Assembly: GCA_024642525.1 (NCBI GenBank)
Contig: JAHEAX010000002.1
Span: 1 to 64,000 of the forward strand
DNA length: 64,000 bases
Reading direction: 5' to 3'
DNA from: Erythrobacteraceae bacterium
GTDB taxonomy: Bacteria; Pseudomonadota; Alphaproteobacteria; Sphingomonadales; Sphingomonadaceae
The position numbers and the translations under genes were made by a program. Shown here in pieces: positions 51,914-61,220 of the stretch. Each line of letters opens with the position of its first letter. The first letter of the stretch is position 1. The notes beneath the pieces were generated by a model, which saw nothing but the letters and a program-made list of their open reading frames with translations, was not told the origin of the DNA and ran no database searches.

Positions 51914-52914
51914 TCGGGCGCTGGCTTTTCGGGCTGGCGCTGACAGCCGCTGTCGGCGCGATGGCAACTGCGTCACAGCCGCTTTCTGGCGTCAGCGATG
52001 CCGCCATTACCGATGGTGGTCTGGTTCGCAGCCTGTCGGATTTCGGCTTTTTTGCCGATGCGAATGCGCAGATCCCGGCATCCGGCGTCATTCCCTACAG
52101 GCTGAACACGCCGCTGTTTTCTGACGGGGCCGAGAAGCTGCGCTTCCTCTATCTGCCACCCGGCGCACAGGCCGCAGCAAATGGCGAGGGGCTGCTGTCG
52201 CTTCCCGTGGGCGCGGCACTGATCAAGACTTTTGCCTTCAGGCAGGATGGGGAACGCCGCCTGATCGAAACGCGGGTGTTGCTGCACCGCGCGGATGGCT
52301 GGGTTGCCCTGCCATACCAATGGGATGAAGCGCAGCAGGAAGCACGGCTGGTGATCGCAGGTGCGCGGCTCACCGTCGCCACGCCTGCGGGTGAAACCAT
52401 CAGCTACCGCGTGCCCAACAAGAACCAATGCAAGGAATGTCACGGCCTTGGCGGAGCGGTCATACCCATCGGCCCCAAGGCAAGGAACCTGTCGGGGGAA
52501 TGGCTGGCTTCGCTGGTTTCGGCAGGCAAGATGGACCAGATGCCGCAGGTGGCCGCCAGCTTGCCCCTATGGGAAGCGCGCGAAGGAGAGCCCGCTGCGG
52601 CAGTGGCGCGTGCATATCTCGATGTGAATTGCGCCCACTGCCACCGGCCGGGCGCCACCGCGTCCAATTCCGGTCTCGATCTACGCTGGGAACAAGATGA
52701 TGCACACGCAATCGGCATCGGCAAGCGGCCCGTCGCCGCGGGGCGCGGTTCCGGCGGGCATGAATTTGATATCGTCCCGGGCCGGAGCGATGCTTCGATA
52801 CTGGTTCACCGCATGAAAAGCCTAGAGGGCGGGGTGGCCATGCCCGAACTTGGCAAATCGACTGTGGACGAGGAAGGCGTAGCTGCCGTTGAACGCTGGA
52901 TCGGGGGGATGTGA
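51910..52914 (+). CDS. SO2930-family diheme c-type cytochrome
   Basis: NQCKECHGLGG and VNCAHCHRPGATASNSGLDLRW heme motifs; ATGA coupling to beta-helix gene. Confidence 0.88.
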   Translation: MIGRWLFGLALTAAVGAMATASQPLSGVSDAAITDGGLVRSLSDFGFFADANAQIPASGVIPYRLNTPLFSDGAEKLRFLYLPPGAQAAANGEGLLSLPVGAALIKTFAFRQDGERRLIETRVLLHRADGWVALPYQWDEAQQEARLVIAGARLTVATPAGETISYRVPNKNQCKECHGLGGAVIPIGPKARNLSGEWLASLVSAGKMDQMPQVAASLPLWEAREGEPAAAVARAYLDVNCAHCHRPGATASNSGLDLRWEQDDAHAIGIGKRPVAAGRGSGGHEFDIVPGRSDASILVHRMKSLEGGVAMPELGKSTVDEEGVAAVERWIGGM

Positions 52915-52918
52915 CCAG

Positions 52919-53881
52919 ATGAAGAAACTTGGCAAAATCGCGCTGGTGGTGCTCGTCTTGCTGGTGGCAGCATTTGTGATTTTCCGCACGCCTGACACCG
53001 ATCCGGCTGAAATGCGGGCGAAATATGCATCCGCACCTTCACAGTTCCTTGCTCTTGGAACAGGGCAGGAACTGCATCTGCGGGATGAAGGCCCGCGCGA
53101 TGCGCCGGTCATCATGCTGCTGCATGGGTCGAACGCAGATCTGAGCGCATGGGACGACTGGGCAGAGCGCCTGACAGATCAATATCGGGTCGTCCGTTAT
53201 GACCAGATTGGCCACGGCCTGACGGGCCCTGCGCCCGATGGTGATTACAGCCAGGCAGCCTTTGCCGCGATGCTGGGGCAAGTGGCGGACAGGCTGAAAA
53301 TCGACAAGTTCATCCTCGGCGGAAATTCCATGGGTGGCGGCGTTGCAATGGCATATGCACTAGCCCACCCCGAAAGGTTGAACGGGCTGGTGCTGGTCGA
53401 TGCAGCGGGCGCACCAATCAAGCGCGAAGGCGGCGGAAATATCGGCTTTACGTTGGCAAGGACCCCGGGGATCAACCTGCTGATGACGCAGATCACGCCG
53501 CGTTCGCTGGTAGAGCGCAGCCTTGCGCAAAGCGTGTCGAACAAGGCAGTCGTGACACCTGCTGCGGTTGACCGATACTGGGAAATGCTTCGCTACCCCG
53601 GCAACAGGGGGGCCACTGCAACGCGCTTCGGGACGGAGCGGAAGCCGTTTTCAGCCGGCGAAGTGCAGGCGATGCAGGTCCCCACCCTTGTCATGTGGGG
53701 CGAGGAAGACGCGCTCATCCCATTTGCGGCGGCCGGATGGTTTGCCGAAAACCTCCCATCGGCCAGCAGCGTGTCCTATGCGGGCATCGGCCATTTGCCA
53801 ATGAATGAAGCGCCAGATCGAAGTGCGGCAGACCTGCGCGGCTGGCTTGATGAATTGCCGTTAAGCACGCAAGACCGCTGA
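52919..53881 (+). CDS. alpha/beta hydrolase, membrane-anchored
   Basis: N-terminal TM; MLLHGSNADLSAWDDW, YDQIGHGLT, LGGNSMGGGVAMAYAL. Confidence 0.9.
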   Translation: MKKLGKIALVVLVLLVAAFVIFRTPDTDPAEMRAKYASAPSQFLALGTGQELHLRDEGPRDAPVIMLLHGSNADLSAWDDWAERLTDQYRVVRYDQIGHGLTGPAPDGDYSQAAFAAMLGQVADRLKIDKFILGGNSMGGGVAMAYALAHPERLNGLVLVDAAGAPIKREGGGNIGFTLARTPGINLLMTQITPRSLVERSLAQSVSNKAVVTPAAVDRYWEMLRYPGNRGATATRFGTERKPFSAGEVQAMQVPTLVMWGEEDALIPFAAAGWFAENLPSASSVSYAGIGHLPMNEAPDRSAADLRGWLDELPLSTQDR

Positions 53882-53980
53882 AAGCGCGGTGTTCGCGATG
53901 CGGCTAGACGATTGGAAAAGGCCTGCGTAAGCCGGTATCGGGAATTTGAGTGAAGTTATTTCAACAAGGGGCAAGATTCG

Positions 53981-54676
53981 TTGCGTAAACTGGGGCTGAT
54001 CGGCGGGCTGAGCTGGGTTTCGACCGCGACCTATCTTGAACAGATAAACCGTGTGGTGCAGCGCCGCACAACGCGCCGGACCACTGCGCCCCTGCTCATC
54101 GAAAGCCTCGATTTCGCGGATGCCTACGATCTGCGCGAAGGCAGCAATTGGGACCGGTACGGCACAGAACTGGCCAATTCGGCAAAGCGGCTGGAACAGG
54201 CAGGCGCAAGCGGCGTGATCATCTGCGCCAATTCCATGCACAAGGTTTATGACCAGGTTGCGGCCGCCGTTGACATTCCCGTCATCCACAGCGCGGACTG
54301 CATCGGCGCGAAGATGGCGAAAGACGGGGTGACCAATGTTGCCCTGATCGGGCGGCGCAGCGTGATGATCGAGAATTTCTACCGCCAGCGGCTGGTTTCC
54401 CATGGGGTCGACCTGATGGCGCCCGACATAGACAACGTCGAACTGGTCGACCGGATCATTTCGGATGAACTGATGGTCGGCAAGACGAGCCGCAACGCCG
54501 AGAGGGAATTGCGCACCATTATCGCCAAAAAGGCGCAAGCAGGCGCGCGCGCAATCGTGCTGGCCTGCACAGAGCTGGAACTGGTGGTGGATGTGGATGC
54601 CAACGTGCTGCCGATATATGATTCCGCACGTATCCACTGCGAAGCGGCAGCTGACTGGATTCTGGGCGAAACGTAG
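53981..54676 (+). CDS. aspartate/glutamate racemase family protein
   Basis: KLGLIGGLSWVSTATYLEQIN; both catalytic Cys motifs ICANSMHK and LACTELEL; TTG start. Confidence 0.9.
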   Translation: MRKLGLIGGLSWVSTATYLEQINRVVQRRTTRRTTAPLLIESLDFADAYDLREGSNWDRYGTELANSAKRLEQAGASGVIICANSMHKVYDQVAAAVDIPVIHSADCIGAKMAKDGVTNVALIGRRSVMIENFYRQRLVSHGVDLMAPDIDNVELVDRIISDELMVGKTSRNAERELRTIIAKKAQAGARAIVLACTELELVVDVDANVLPIYDSARIHCEAAADWILGET

Positions 54677-54806
54677 TTTTCAACAGCCTTGCTTGTCGCT
54701 TGCCTGCGCGGCTGATAGCAAGATGCCAAGGCAGGGGTGTTTCGGCGCAATTGCTGCATGATTTTCGAGATTACCGGCGCTGCTTTCACATCGACCGGAA
54801 AACTCT

Positions 54807-54838
54807 GGGCCGTCAGTCGCAAGATTGACGGCCCTTCT
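54807..54838 (+). terminator. Possible terminator hairpin upstream of dgt
   Basis: GGGCCGTCA-(10 nt)-TGACGGCCC perfect 9-bp stem followed by TTCTT. Confidence 0.45.
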
Positions 54839-54917
54839 TGGTCCAGCGCGCTGATTTGCGATGTTGCCCGATTGTTCCCGTTGTTTGATGCCGCAGCCTC
54901 TCGTAAGCCCGCGCAAC

Positions 54918-56078
54918 ATGACACGTGCCCCTTTCGCCGCCGATCCAACCGCTTCGCGCGGCCGTGAATTCCCCGAAAACCGCGAGGGAACACGCGGACC
55001 GCGCAGCGAATTCCAGCGCGACCGCGATCGTATCATCCATTCCATCGCTTTCAGGCGTCTGCGCAGCAAGACGCAGGTCTTCATTTCGCCCGACGGGGAC
55101 CATTACCGCACCCGCCTGACACACAGCCTGGAAGTTGCCCAGATTGGCCGCGTCATTGCCCGCGCATTGGGCCTTGATGAAGACCTGACCGAGGCCCTGT
55201 GTCTGGGGCATGACATCGGCCATCCTCCTTTCGGCCATGCCGGTGAAACCGCGCTGTCGCAGGCGATGGAACGCCACGGCGGTTTCGATCACAATGCCCA
55301 GACGCTGCGGATGTTGATGCGGCTGGAAAGCCCCTATTGCGATCATGAAGGGCTGAACCTGACGTGGGAGTTGCTGGAAGGCATGGCCAAGCACAATGGC
55401 CCTGTCACAAACCCCGGCTGGGCGCTGGCGGAACTCGACCGCGATTTTCCGCTGGAACTGGACCAGTATCCATCGCTGGAAGCGCAGATCGCCGCAATTG
55501 CTGACGATATCGCCTATGACAATCATGACATCGACGACGGTCTGCGTGCCGGAATGCTGGAACTGGATGATCTGCTGACGCTCGATTTTGTTGCTGACCA
55601 GTGGCGGCATGTAGAACGCCGTTTCCAGCGCGCCCCGCACGACCGCCAGTTGCGCGAACTTGTCCGGGGCCAGATCGGGGTGATGGTCAACGATGTGATC
55701 GAGCAGACGCGCGGCGCAGTGGCAGGTTGTGACAGCGTCGATGCGGTGCGAAGCGCGGGCAGGGCGCTCGGCACATTTTCGCCGCAGATGCAGGCGGACG
55801 AACGGCGGCTGAAGCAGTTCATGTATGAACGGCTCTATTACCACCCTGAACAAGTGGTCACATCAGAACGGGCGCGCGATGTGGTTGCGCGGTTGTATGC
55901 GGCCTATGAACAGGACGGCTCTCTGCTGCCCGATGGCTGGCGGCAGGCTTTGCCGCCTTCAGAGCCAGAACGCAGTCGCCATATCGCTGATTTCATTGCC
56001 GGGATGACAGACCGTTATGCCATCGATCAATGCGCCCGTATCTATGGCCGGATACCCGAAGGTCTGAGCAATGTCTGA
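54918..56078 (+). CDS. dgt: deoxyguanosinetriphosphate triphosphohydrolase-like (HD domain)
   Basis: RDRDRIIHSIAFRRLRSKTQVF, RTRLTHSLEVAQIGR, LGHDIGHPPFGHAGE. Confidence 0.95.
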   Translation: MTRAPFAADPTASRGREFPENREGTRGPRSEFQRDRDRIIHSIAFRRLRSKTQVFISPDGDHYRTRLTHSLEVAQIGRVIARALGLDEDLTEALCLGHDIGHPPFGHAGETALSQAMERHGGFDHNAQTLRMLMRLESPYCDHEGLNLTWELLEGMAKHNGPVTNPGWALAELDRDFPLELDQYPSLEAQIAAIADDIAYDNHDIDDGLRAGMLELDDLLTLDFVADQWRHVERRFQRAPHDRQLRELVRGQIGVMVNDVIEQTRGAVAGCDSVDAVRSAGRALGTFSPQMQADERRLKQFMYERLYYHPEQVVTSERARDVVARLYAAYEQDGSLLPDGWRQALPPSEPERSRHIADFIAGMTDRYAIDQCARIYGRIPEGLSNV

Positions 56079-56769
56079 TCCGCTGCGCATTGCCCTTGTC
56101 GGTGCCACGGGCCTTGTCGGCCGCGCCGTTGTCCATGCAGCAACGGGCCGCGAGGATATGCGGCTGGTGGCGATTGCACGGCGCGAAATGAAGCTGCCGA
56201 CGGGCGCGCGAATGGAAATGTTCGTCGCAGAACCGTCCCATTGGGGCGAGGTGATCGAAGCAGTGAAGCCTGATGTGCTGATCAATGCGCTGGGCACCAC
56301 ATGGAACAAATCCGGCAAGGATGAAGCGGCATTTCGCGCAGTGGACCAGGACCTGGTGCTGGATGTTGCCCGTGCGGCACACAAGGCAGGCGTGAAGCGC
56401 TTTATCTCGATCAGTTCAGTGGGTGCCAGCCTCGCGGCCAAGAACTTCTACCTGCAGGTGAAAGGCGAGGTCGAACGCGATCTGGCCAAGGTCGGATTCA
56501 AGCGGCTCGACATATTGCGGCCCGGGCTGCTCCGCGGCAGCCGCGAAAATGACGTGCGTGCGGCAGAGGGCCTAGGCAGAATTGCAGCGCCTCTCCTCAA
56601 CATGGCCCTGCATGGCAAATTCAGGCAATATCGCGCAATCAAGGCAGAAACGGTTGCCGATGCGGCACTTTCGCTGGCAATGAAGAAGGCTGGCGGCAAA
56701 TTCGCCCATGACAACGATGCGATTATTCGCGCCGCGCAATCACTGACAAGGCCCGAACTGGCCCCCTAG
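56071..56769 (+). CDS. NAD(P)-binding oxidoreductase (atypical SDR, HTATIP2-like)
   Basis: IALVGATGLVGRAVV; FISISSVGA; LRPGLLRGSR. Confidence 0.82.
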   Translation: MSDPLRIALVGATGLVGRAVVHAATGREDMRLVAIARREMKLPTGARMEMFVAEPSHWGEVIEAVKPDVLINALGTTWNKSGKDEAAFRAVDQDLVLDVARAAHKAGVKRFISISSVGASLAAKNFYLQVKGEVERDLAKVGFKRLDILRPGLLRGSRENDVRAAEGLGRIAAPLLNMALHGKFRQYRAIKAETVADAALSLAMKKAGGKFAHDNDAIIRAAQSLTRPELAP

Positions 56770-56787
56770 CCCGAGAGGAACATTGCC

Positions 56788-57243
56788 ATGTGGCAGACAA
56801 TTTTCAGCGCGGCGAACCTGGTGGCAATGGCGGGGTGGGTTGTGCTCATTTTCCTGCCGCGCAGGCCATTGCCGCTGACGGCTGTGCTGTATCTGGGCGT
56901 TGGACTGCTGTGCATGGTCTATAGCGCCGGTCTGATTGCGCTGCTGTCAGGTGCGGTGGATGCTGGCGGTGGGCCCGATGCGGCCATGAACTTTTCCACT
57001 ATCGAGGGTGTTCGCGCCATCTTTGCATCTGATGGCGGGGTTACCATCGGCTGGACGCATTATCTGGCCTTTGACCTTTTTACCGGCCTGTGGATTGCGC
57101 GCGATGCAGATGCGAAAGATTTCTCTCGGTTCATCCAGGCCCCCGTTCTGTTTGCCACTTTCATGGCTGGTCCGCTGGGCTTGTTCGTGTGGCTGATCGT
57201 GCGCGAAAGGCGCGCGCGCAAACATGGCCGGATGAAAGTCTGA
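56788..57243 (+). CDS. ABA4-like (DUF4281) membrane protein
   Basis: GWTHYLAFDLFTGLWIARDA, FMAGPLGLFVWLIVR. Confidence 0.87.
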   Translation: MWQTIFSAANLVAMAGWVVLIFLPRRPLPLTAVLYLGVGLLCMVYSAGLIALLSGAVDAGGGPDAAMNFSTIEGVRAIFASDGGVTIGWTHYLAFDLFTGLWIARDADAKDFSRFIQAPVLFATFMAGPLGLFVWLIVRERRARKHGRMKV

Positions 57244-57259
57244 CTGGTCTGCCCGCGCA

Positions 57260-57853
57260 ATGAAGCGCCACGCCCCGGCCACGGCGCGCAACAGCGCGGC
57301 CATCGCGCAGGTCCTGCAAATGGAATTGCCCGGCCAGGGCCAAGTGCTGGAAGTGGCCAGCGGCACCGGCGAACACGCCGTCTATTTTGCGAAAGCGTTT
57401 CCGCAATTGAACTGGCAGCCCAGCGATCAGGACCCAGAAGCGTTGCTGTCGATCGAGGAATGGAGCGCTGAAGCGGGCCTTGTAAACCTGTTGCCGCCGG
57501 TCAGGATAAATGCCGCTGATGTTGAATGGGCGGTGGCTGATGCCTCGGCAATCCTGTGCATCAACATGGTGCATATCAGCCCGTGGCAATCAGCCGAGGG
57601 GCTGTTTCGAAATGCGGGCCGCATATTGGCCAAAGGCGCGCCGCTGGTGCTTTATGGGCCGTTTCTGGAAGCGGGTGTTGAAACGGCCCCGTCCAATACG
57701 GATTTCGATGCCAGCCTGAAGGCCCGAGATAAGCGATGGGGGCTGCGCGAACTGCCTCGGTTGGACATGCTGGCCGAAGAATGCGGGCTCGGTCGAACAG
57801 CGCGCCATCCCATGCCGGCCAACAATCTGACGCTTGTCTATCGGCGGACTTGA
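57260..57853 (+). CDS. DUF938 SAM-dependent methyltransferase-like protein
   Basis: VLEVASGTGEHAVYFAKAFPQLNWQPSDQD, INMVHISPWQSAEGLFRNAGRIL. Confidence 0.9.
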   Translation: MKRHAPATARNSAAIAQVLQMELPGQGQVLEVASGTGEHAVYFAKAFPQLNWQPSDQDPEALLSIEEWSAEAGLVNLLPPVRINAADVEWAVADASAILCINMVHISPWQSAEGLFRNAGRILAKGAPLVLYGPFLEAGVETAPSNTDFDASLKARDKRWGLRELPRLDMLAEECGLGRTARHPMPANNLTLVYRRT

Positions 57854-57949
57854 AGCCCCTAGAGCGGCCTTGAAAAAGGGAACGCCCGCCGGATCTCTCC
57901 GACGGGCGCCCTGCGACCCTACAGACGTAGGGTGAGAATGTTTTTGAAA

Positions 57950-58078
57950 TCAGGTGATGTCGTCGCCTGCCTGGCCGACAGATTCGATGTCGTTGCCAAG
58001 GCCTTTGACCGTGTTGCAGGCTGCAGCAGACATGGTCATTGCGGTGATGCCAACGGCGATAAGAATTTTACGAACCAT
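57950..58078 (-). CDS. entericidin A/B family lipoprotein
   Basis: MVRKILIAVGITAMTMSAAACNTVKGLGNDIESVGQAGDDIT. Confidence 0.85.
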   Translation of the reverse strand: MVRKILIAVGITAMTMSAAACNTVKGLGNDIESVGQAGDDIT

Positions 58079-58145
58079 TTTCAGTCTCCGAATTATGCCT
58101 GATGCAGGCAATCGGATACATAACGCGTGTTCTGTGCCAAGGTTC

Positions 58146-59051
58146 CTAATCACCTGCGATTAATTGCGGGGCGGTTTTAGACAGGCGGTGTTCTCGCCAT
58201 GCGATGAGCAGGCCCGCGCCAACAATCAGCGGCGCGCCAAACCATGTTGCAGCAGGCGGCAACCGGTCAAAAACAGCCCATCCAAACAAAGTCGCCCAGA
58301 TCAGCGCGGAATAATCCATCACGATCACGCTGGCGACTGCGCCAATACGCAAGGCCGCTGTAAGCAGAAACTGGCCGAGAATGCCGAACAGGGCGAGGCC
58401 GCCCAGCAGCATCCATTCATAAGGCGTGTGCGACCGCGCCACAAATGGCAGCGCCAGCGCCAGAACAGGTGTGCTGAAGGCGGAAAAATAGAAGACAGTC
58501 GTCAGCGGATGCTCGGTCTTGCCAAGATCGCGGATCTGGATCGAGATGAGTGCGATCATGAAGGCGGCAGACAGGGATACAATCGCGCCCAGTAGCGGAA
58601 TGTCGCCCTTGCCGGGCTGGGCAATAACCAGCACCCCGGCAAACCCCATCAGCACTGCCGCCCAGCGATAACGGCCTACCTTTTCATGCAGCAGCAGCGC
58701 GGAAAGGATGACGGCCCAGATGGCAGAGGTGAAATTGAAAGTGGTTGCCTCGGCCAGCGGCAACAGCAGTACGCCGCCAAAATTGAGGAACATGCCGATC
58801 AGGCCGTATATCGCCCTCTTGCCGTGCAGGGTGATGCGCTCGGTCCTGAGCAGATACATCGTGCCGCTGGCAAAGAACCAAGCGCCGAGAACGGGCAGAG
58901 TGACAACTTGCCGCCAGAACAGGATTTCCGCGAGATGAACCCCGCTTTCCCCAAGCAGCTTGACGAAGACCAGCATCACCGACAGCACGAATGCCGCGCC
59001 CAACCGGACGACGAGTGCAAATACCGGCCTTTGAAGGGGAACCTCGCTCAT
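58146..59051 (-). CDS. DMT (EamA) family transporter
   Basis: Ten predicted hydrophobic segments; two EamA halves. Confidence 0.88.
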   Translation of the reverse strand: MSEVPLQRPVFALVVRLGAAFVLSVMLVFVKLLGESGVHLAEILFWRQVVTLPVLGAWFFASGTMYLLRTERITLHGKRAIYGLIGMFLNFGGVLLLPLAEATTFNFTSAIWAVILSALLLHEKVGRYRWAAVLMGFAGVLVIAQPGKGDIPLLGAIVSLSAAFMIALISIQIRDLGKTEHPLTTVFYFSAFSTPVLALALPFVARSHTPYEWMLLGGLALFGILGQFLLTAALRIGAVASVIVMDYSALIWATLFGWAVFDRLPPAATWFGAPLIVGAGLLIAWREHRLSKTAPQLIAGD

Positions 59052-59148
59052 CCAGCGGCCTTAAGCGCTGCGTCCTGATTCTCAAGCAACAAGAATTTCC
59101 GGTCGCCCGTTGTCCTGCTGCCGGAAAGTGACCATATCGCGCTGCGCG

Positions 59149-59379
59149 ATGAAACTGCACGAATTCCTGACCTTTGCCAGCGAAGCTGAAATTGCCGGCC
59201 TGTGGGGTCTTGGGATGATCGGTATCGCCCTTCTGGCCCTGCTGGGCGAGCGCAGGCGCATGAAGCGCGCGCGCATTGACGGGGTCGGCTGGGTGCCGTG
59301 GACCAGCATTTTCATGACCAGCGCCATCATCGGCGCGGGTCTGCTGGCCTTGGCAGCCAAGGGACTTATGGCAGGCTGA
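59149..59379 (+). CDS. small membrane protein, hypothetical
   Basis: MKLHEFLTFASEAEIAGLWGLGMIGIALLALLGERRRMKRARIDGVGWVPWTSIFMTSAIIGAGLLALAAKGLMAG; two TM. Confidence 0.6.
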   Translation: MKLHEFLTFASEAEIAGLWGLGMIGIALLALLGERRRMKRARIDGVGWVPWTSIFMTSAIIGAGLLALAAKGLMAG

Positions 59380-59382
59380 GCC

Positions 59383-60915
59383 TTAGAGGCAGGCTTCCAG
59401 ATAGGCCTGGTCAAAACCGAACTGGCGCGCCTTTTCCAGCGTGTATGGACGCAGGCCTGACGAACGATATTCGCCAAGGATCTTGCCGTCGTCGCTTTCT
59501 TCCAGATATTCGAATTTGAACAGTTCCTGCGTAACGATCACGTCGCCTTCCATCCCGATGACTTCGGTGATGTTGGTGGTGCGGCGCGAACCGTCGCGCA
59601 GACGCTTTACCTGCACGATAAGATCGACAGATTCTGCAATCTGGCGCGAAATCGCTTCCTTCGGAATCTTGATGTCGCCCATCAGGATCATGTTTTCCAT
59701 ACGGCCAAGGCATTCGCGCGGGCTGTTGGCGTGAAGCGTACACATGGACCCGTCATGGCCGGTGTTCATGGCGGCCAGAAGATCGAAGCATTCCGCGCCG
59801 CGGATTTCGCCCAGGATGATGCGGTCAGGTCGCATACGCAGGGCGTTCTTCACAAGATCGCCAATGGTAATCGCGCCCTGTCCTTCAAGGTTTGGCGGGC
59901 GGGTTTCCAGCGGCAGCCAGTGTGGCTGCTGCAGGCGAAGTTCGGCGGCATCTTCAATCGTCAGCACGCGTTCGCCGGGGTCGATCATTTTCGACAAGGC
60001 GTTGAGCATCGTGGTTTTACCCGAACCGGTACCGCCCGAAATGACGACATTCATCCGGCACGCACCGGCAATTTTCAGCGCGGTTGCCATTTTGTCGCTC
60101 ATCGAGCCGAACTCCTTGAGCATATCGATGGTGATAGGCTTCTCGGAGAATTTACGAATCGAGATCGCCGTGCCGCGCAGCGACAGTGGCGGGACGATGA
60201 CGTTGACGCGGCTGCCGTCCTTGAGACGGGCGTCAGCCAGCGGCGTGGTCTGGTCGACGCGGCGGCCAACCTGGTTCACGATGCGCTGGGCGATCTGGAA
60301 CAGGTGCTGTTCGTCGCGGAACTGGATCGGGGCAAGCATCAGCTTGCCCTTCTTTTCGATGTAGGTCTGGTCAGGCCCGTTGACCATGATGTCCGAAACA
60401 TCAGGGTCGCCGAGCAATTCTTCCAGCGGACCGAAGCCCAGCAATTCGTCGATCAGCACCTTTTCCAGCGCAAATTGCTCGCGCCGGTTGAGGGTGATTT
60501 TCAGCTCGGCCAGCACTTCCAGAATGATCGGCCGGAATTCTTCCGACAGTTCATCTTTGGACAGCGTGGCAGCAGCTTCGGGGTCAACACGTTCGAGCAG
60601 GCGGGGAAGTACCTGCTCCTTGATCTTGTGGACGCTTTGTTCAAATCCGCCGACATTCGACTGGTTGTCGACGACGTTATTGGCGCGTTCAGCCAGACGG
60701 CTCATTGCGTCGGCCTGAGGTGCGCCGCCATTGCCGCCAACAGCGTCCATCCCTTCGCCCGGCAGGGGCGGGAATTGCTCGCCACCTTGCGGCGAAGCGG
60801 GATTCTGGCTTGGGGCAGGGGCGCCGCCGCCCTTCATGGGCTTGGCAACACCGAAAGAAGGGCGCGCACCGGGCTTCATGGCCCCTGGGCCGCTTTTTCG
60901 TCCGAATGCGCTCAT
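59383..60915 (-). CDS. cpaF: CpaF family secretion ATPase (tad/Flp type)
   Basis: ISGGTGSGKTTMLNALSKMI, EDAAELRLQQPHWLPLETRPPN, RMRPDRIILGEIRGAECFDLLAAMNTGHDGSMCTLHAN. Confidence 0.95.
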   Translation of the reverse strand: MSAFGRKSGPGAMKPGARPSFGVAKPMKGGGAPAPSQNPASPQGGEQFPPLPGEGMDAVGGNGGAPQADAMSRLAERANNVVDNQSNVGGFEQSVHKIKEQVLPRLLERVDPEAAATLSKDELSEEFRPIILEVLAELKITLNRREQFALEKVLIDELLGFGPLEELLGDPDVSDIMVNGPDQTYIEKKGKLMLAPIQFRDEQHLFQIAQRIVNQVGRRVDQTTPLADARLKDGSRVNVIVPPLSLRGTAISIRKFSEKPITIDMLKEFGSMSDKMATALKIAGACRMNVVISGGTGSGKTTMLNALSKMIDPGERVLTIEDAAELRLQQPHWLPLETRPPNLEGQGAITIGDLVKNALRMRPDRIILGEIRGAECFDLLAAMNTGHDGSMCTLHANSPRECLGRMENMILMGDIKIPKEAISRQIAESVDLIVQVKRLRDGSRRTTNITEVIGMEGDVIVTQELFKFEYLEESDDGKILGEYRSSGLRPYTLEKARQFGFDQAYLEACL

Positions 60916-61220
60916 CTGGCGTAACCCCCATTGTGGCAAAAGCCACATCAAACATGTGTGTCTGCTTCGTGTGATATGGCGAAGCAGTTCTGATCAAGAA
61001 TGGTGAATAATTCGGAAACCTTATTTTTTCTTAAACATCGGGCCGGCTTTCGGGCTGGCGGGCATTTTTTTGAATGATGGGCGTGGCGAAGCGTGTTGCG
61101 GGTCTTTTCGTGCCTGTTCCAATGGTCAAACCGGCCAACAGGCGGTAAGGGCACGCTTCGCGCTGCGGCATCGTCTTGTGCGGGGGCAACCCATTTTCTC
61201 TGACATCGCAGGAGCAACGC

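Noticed and set aside
59731-60924. 397-aa ORF antisense to cpaF
   Set aside because: Antisense frame of a conserved ATPase; no recognisable domain, no RBS support
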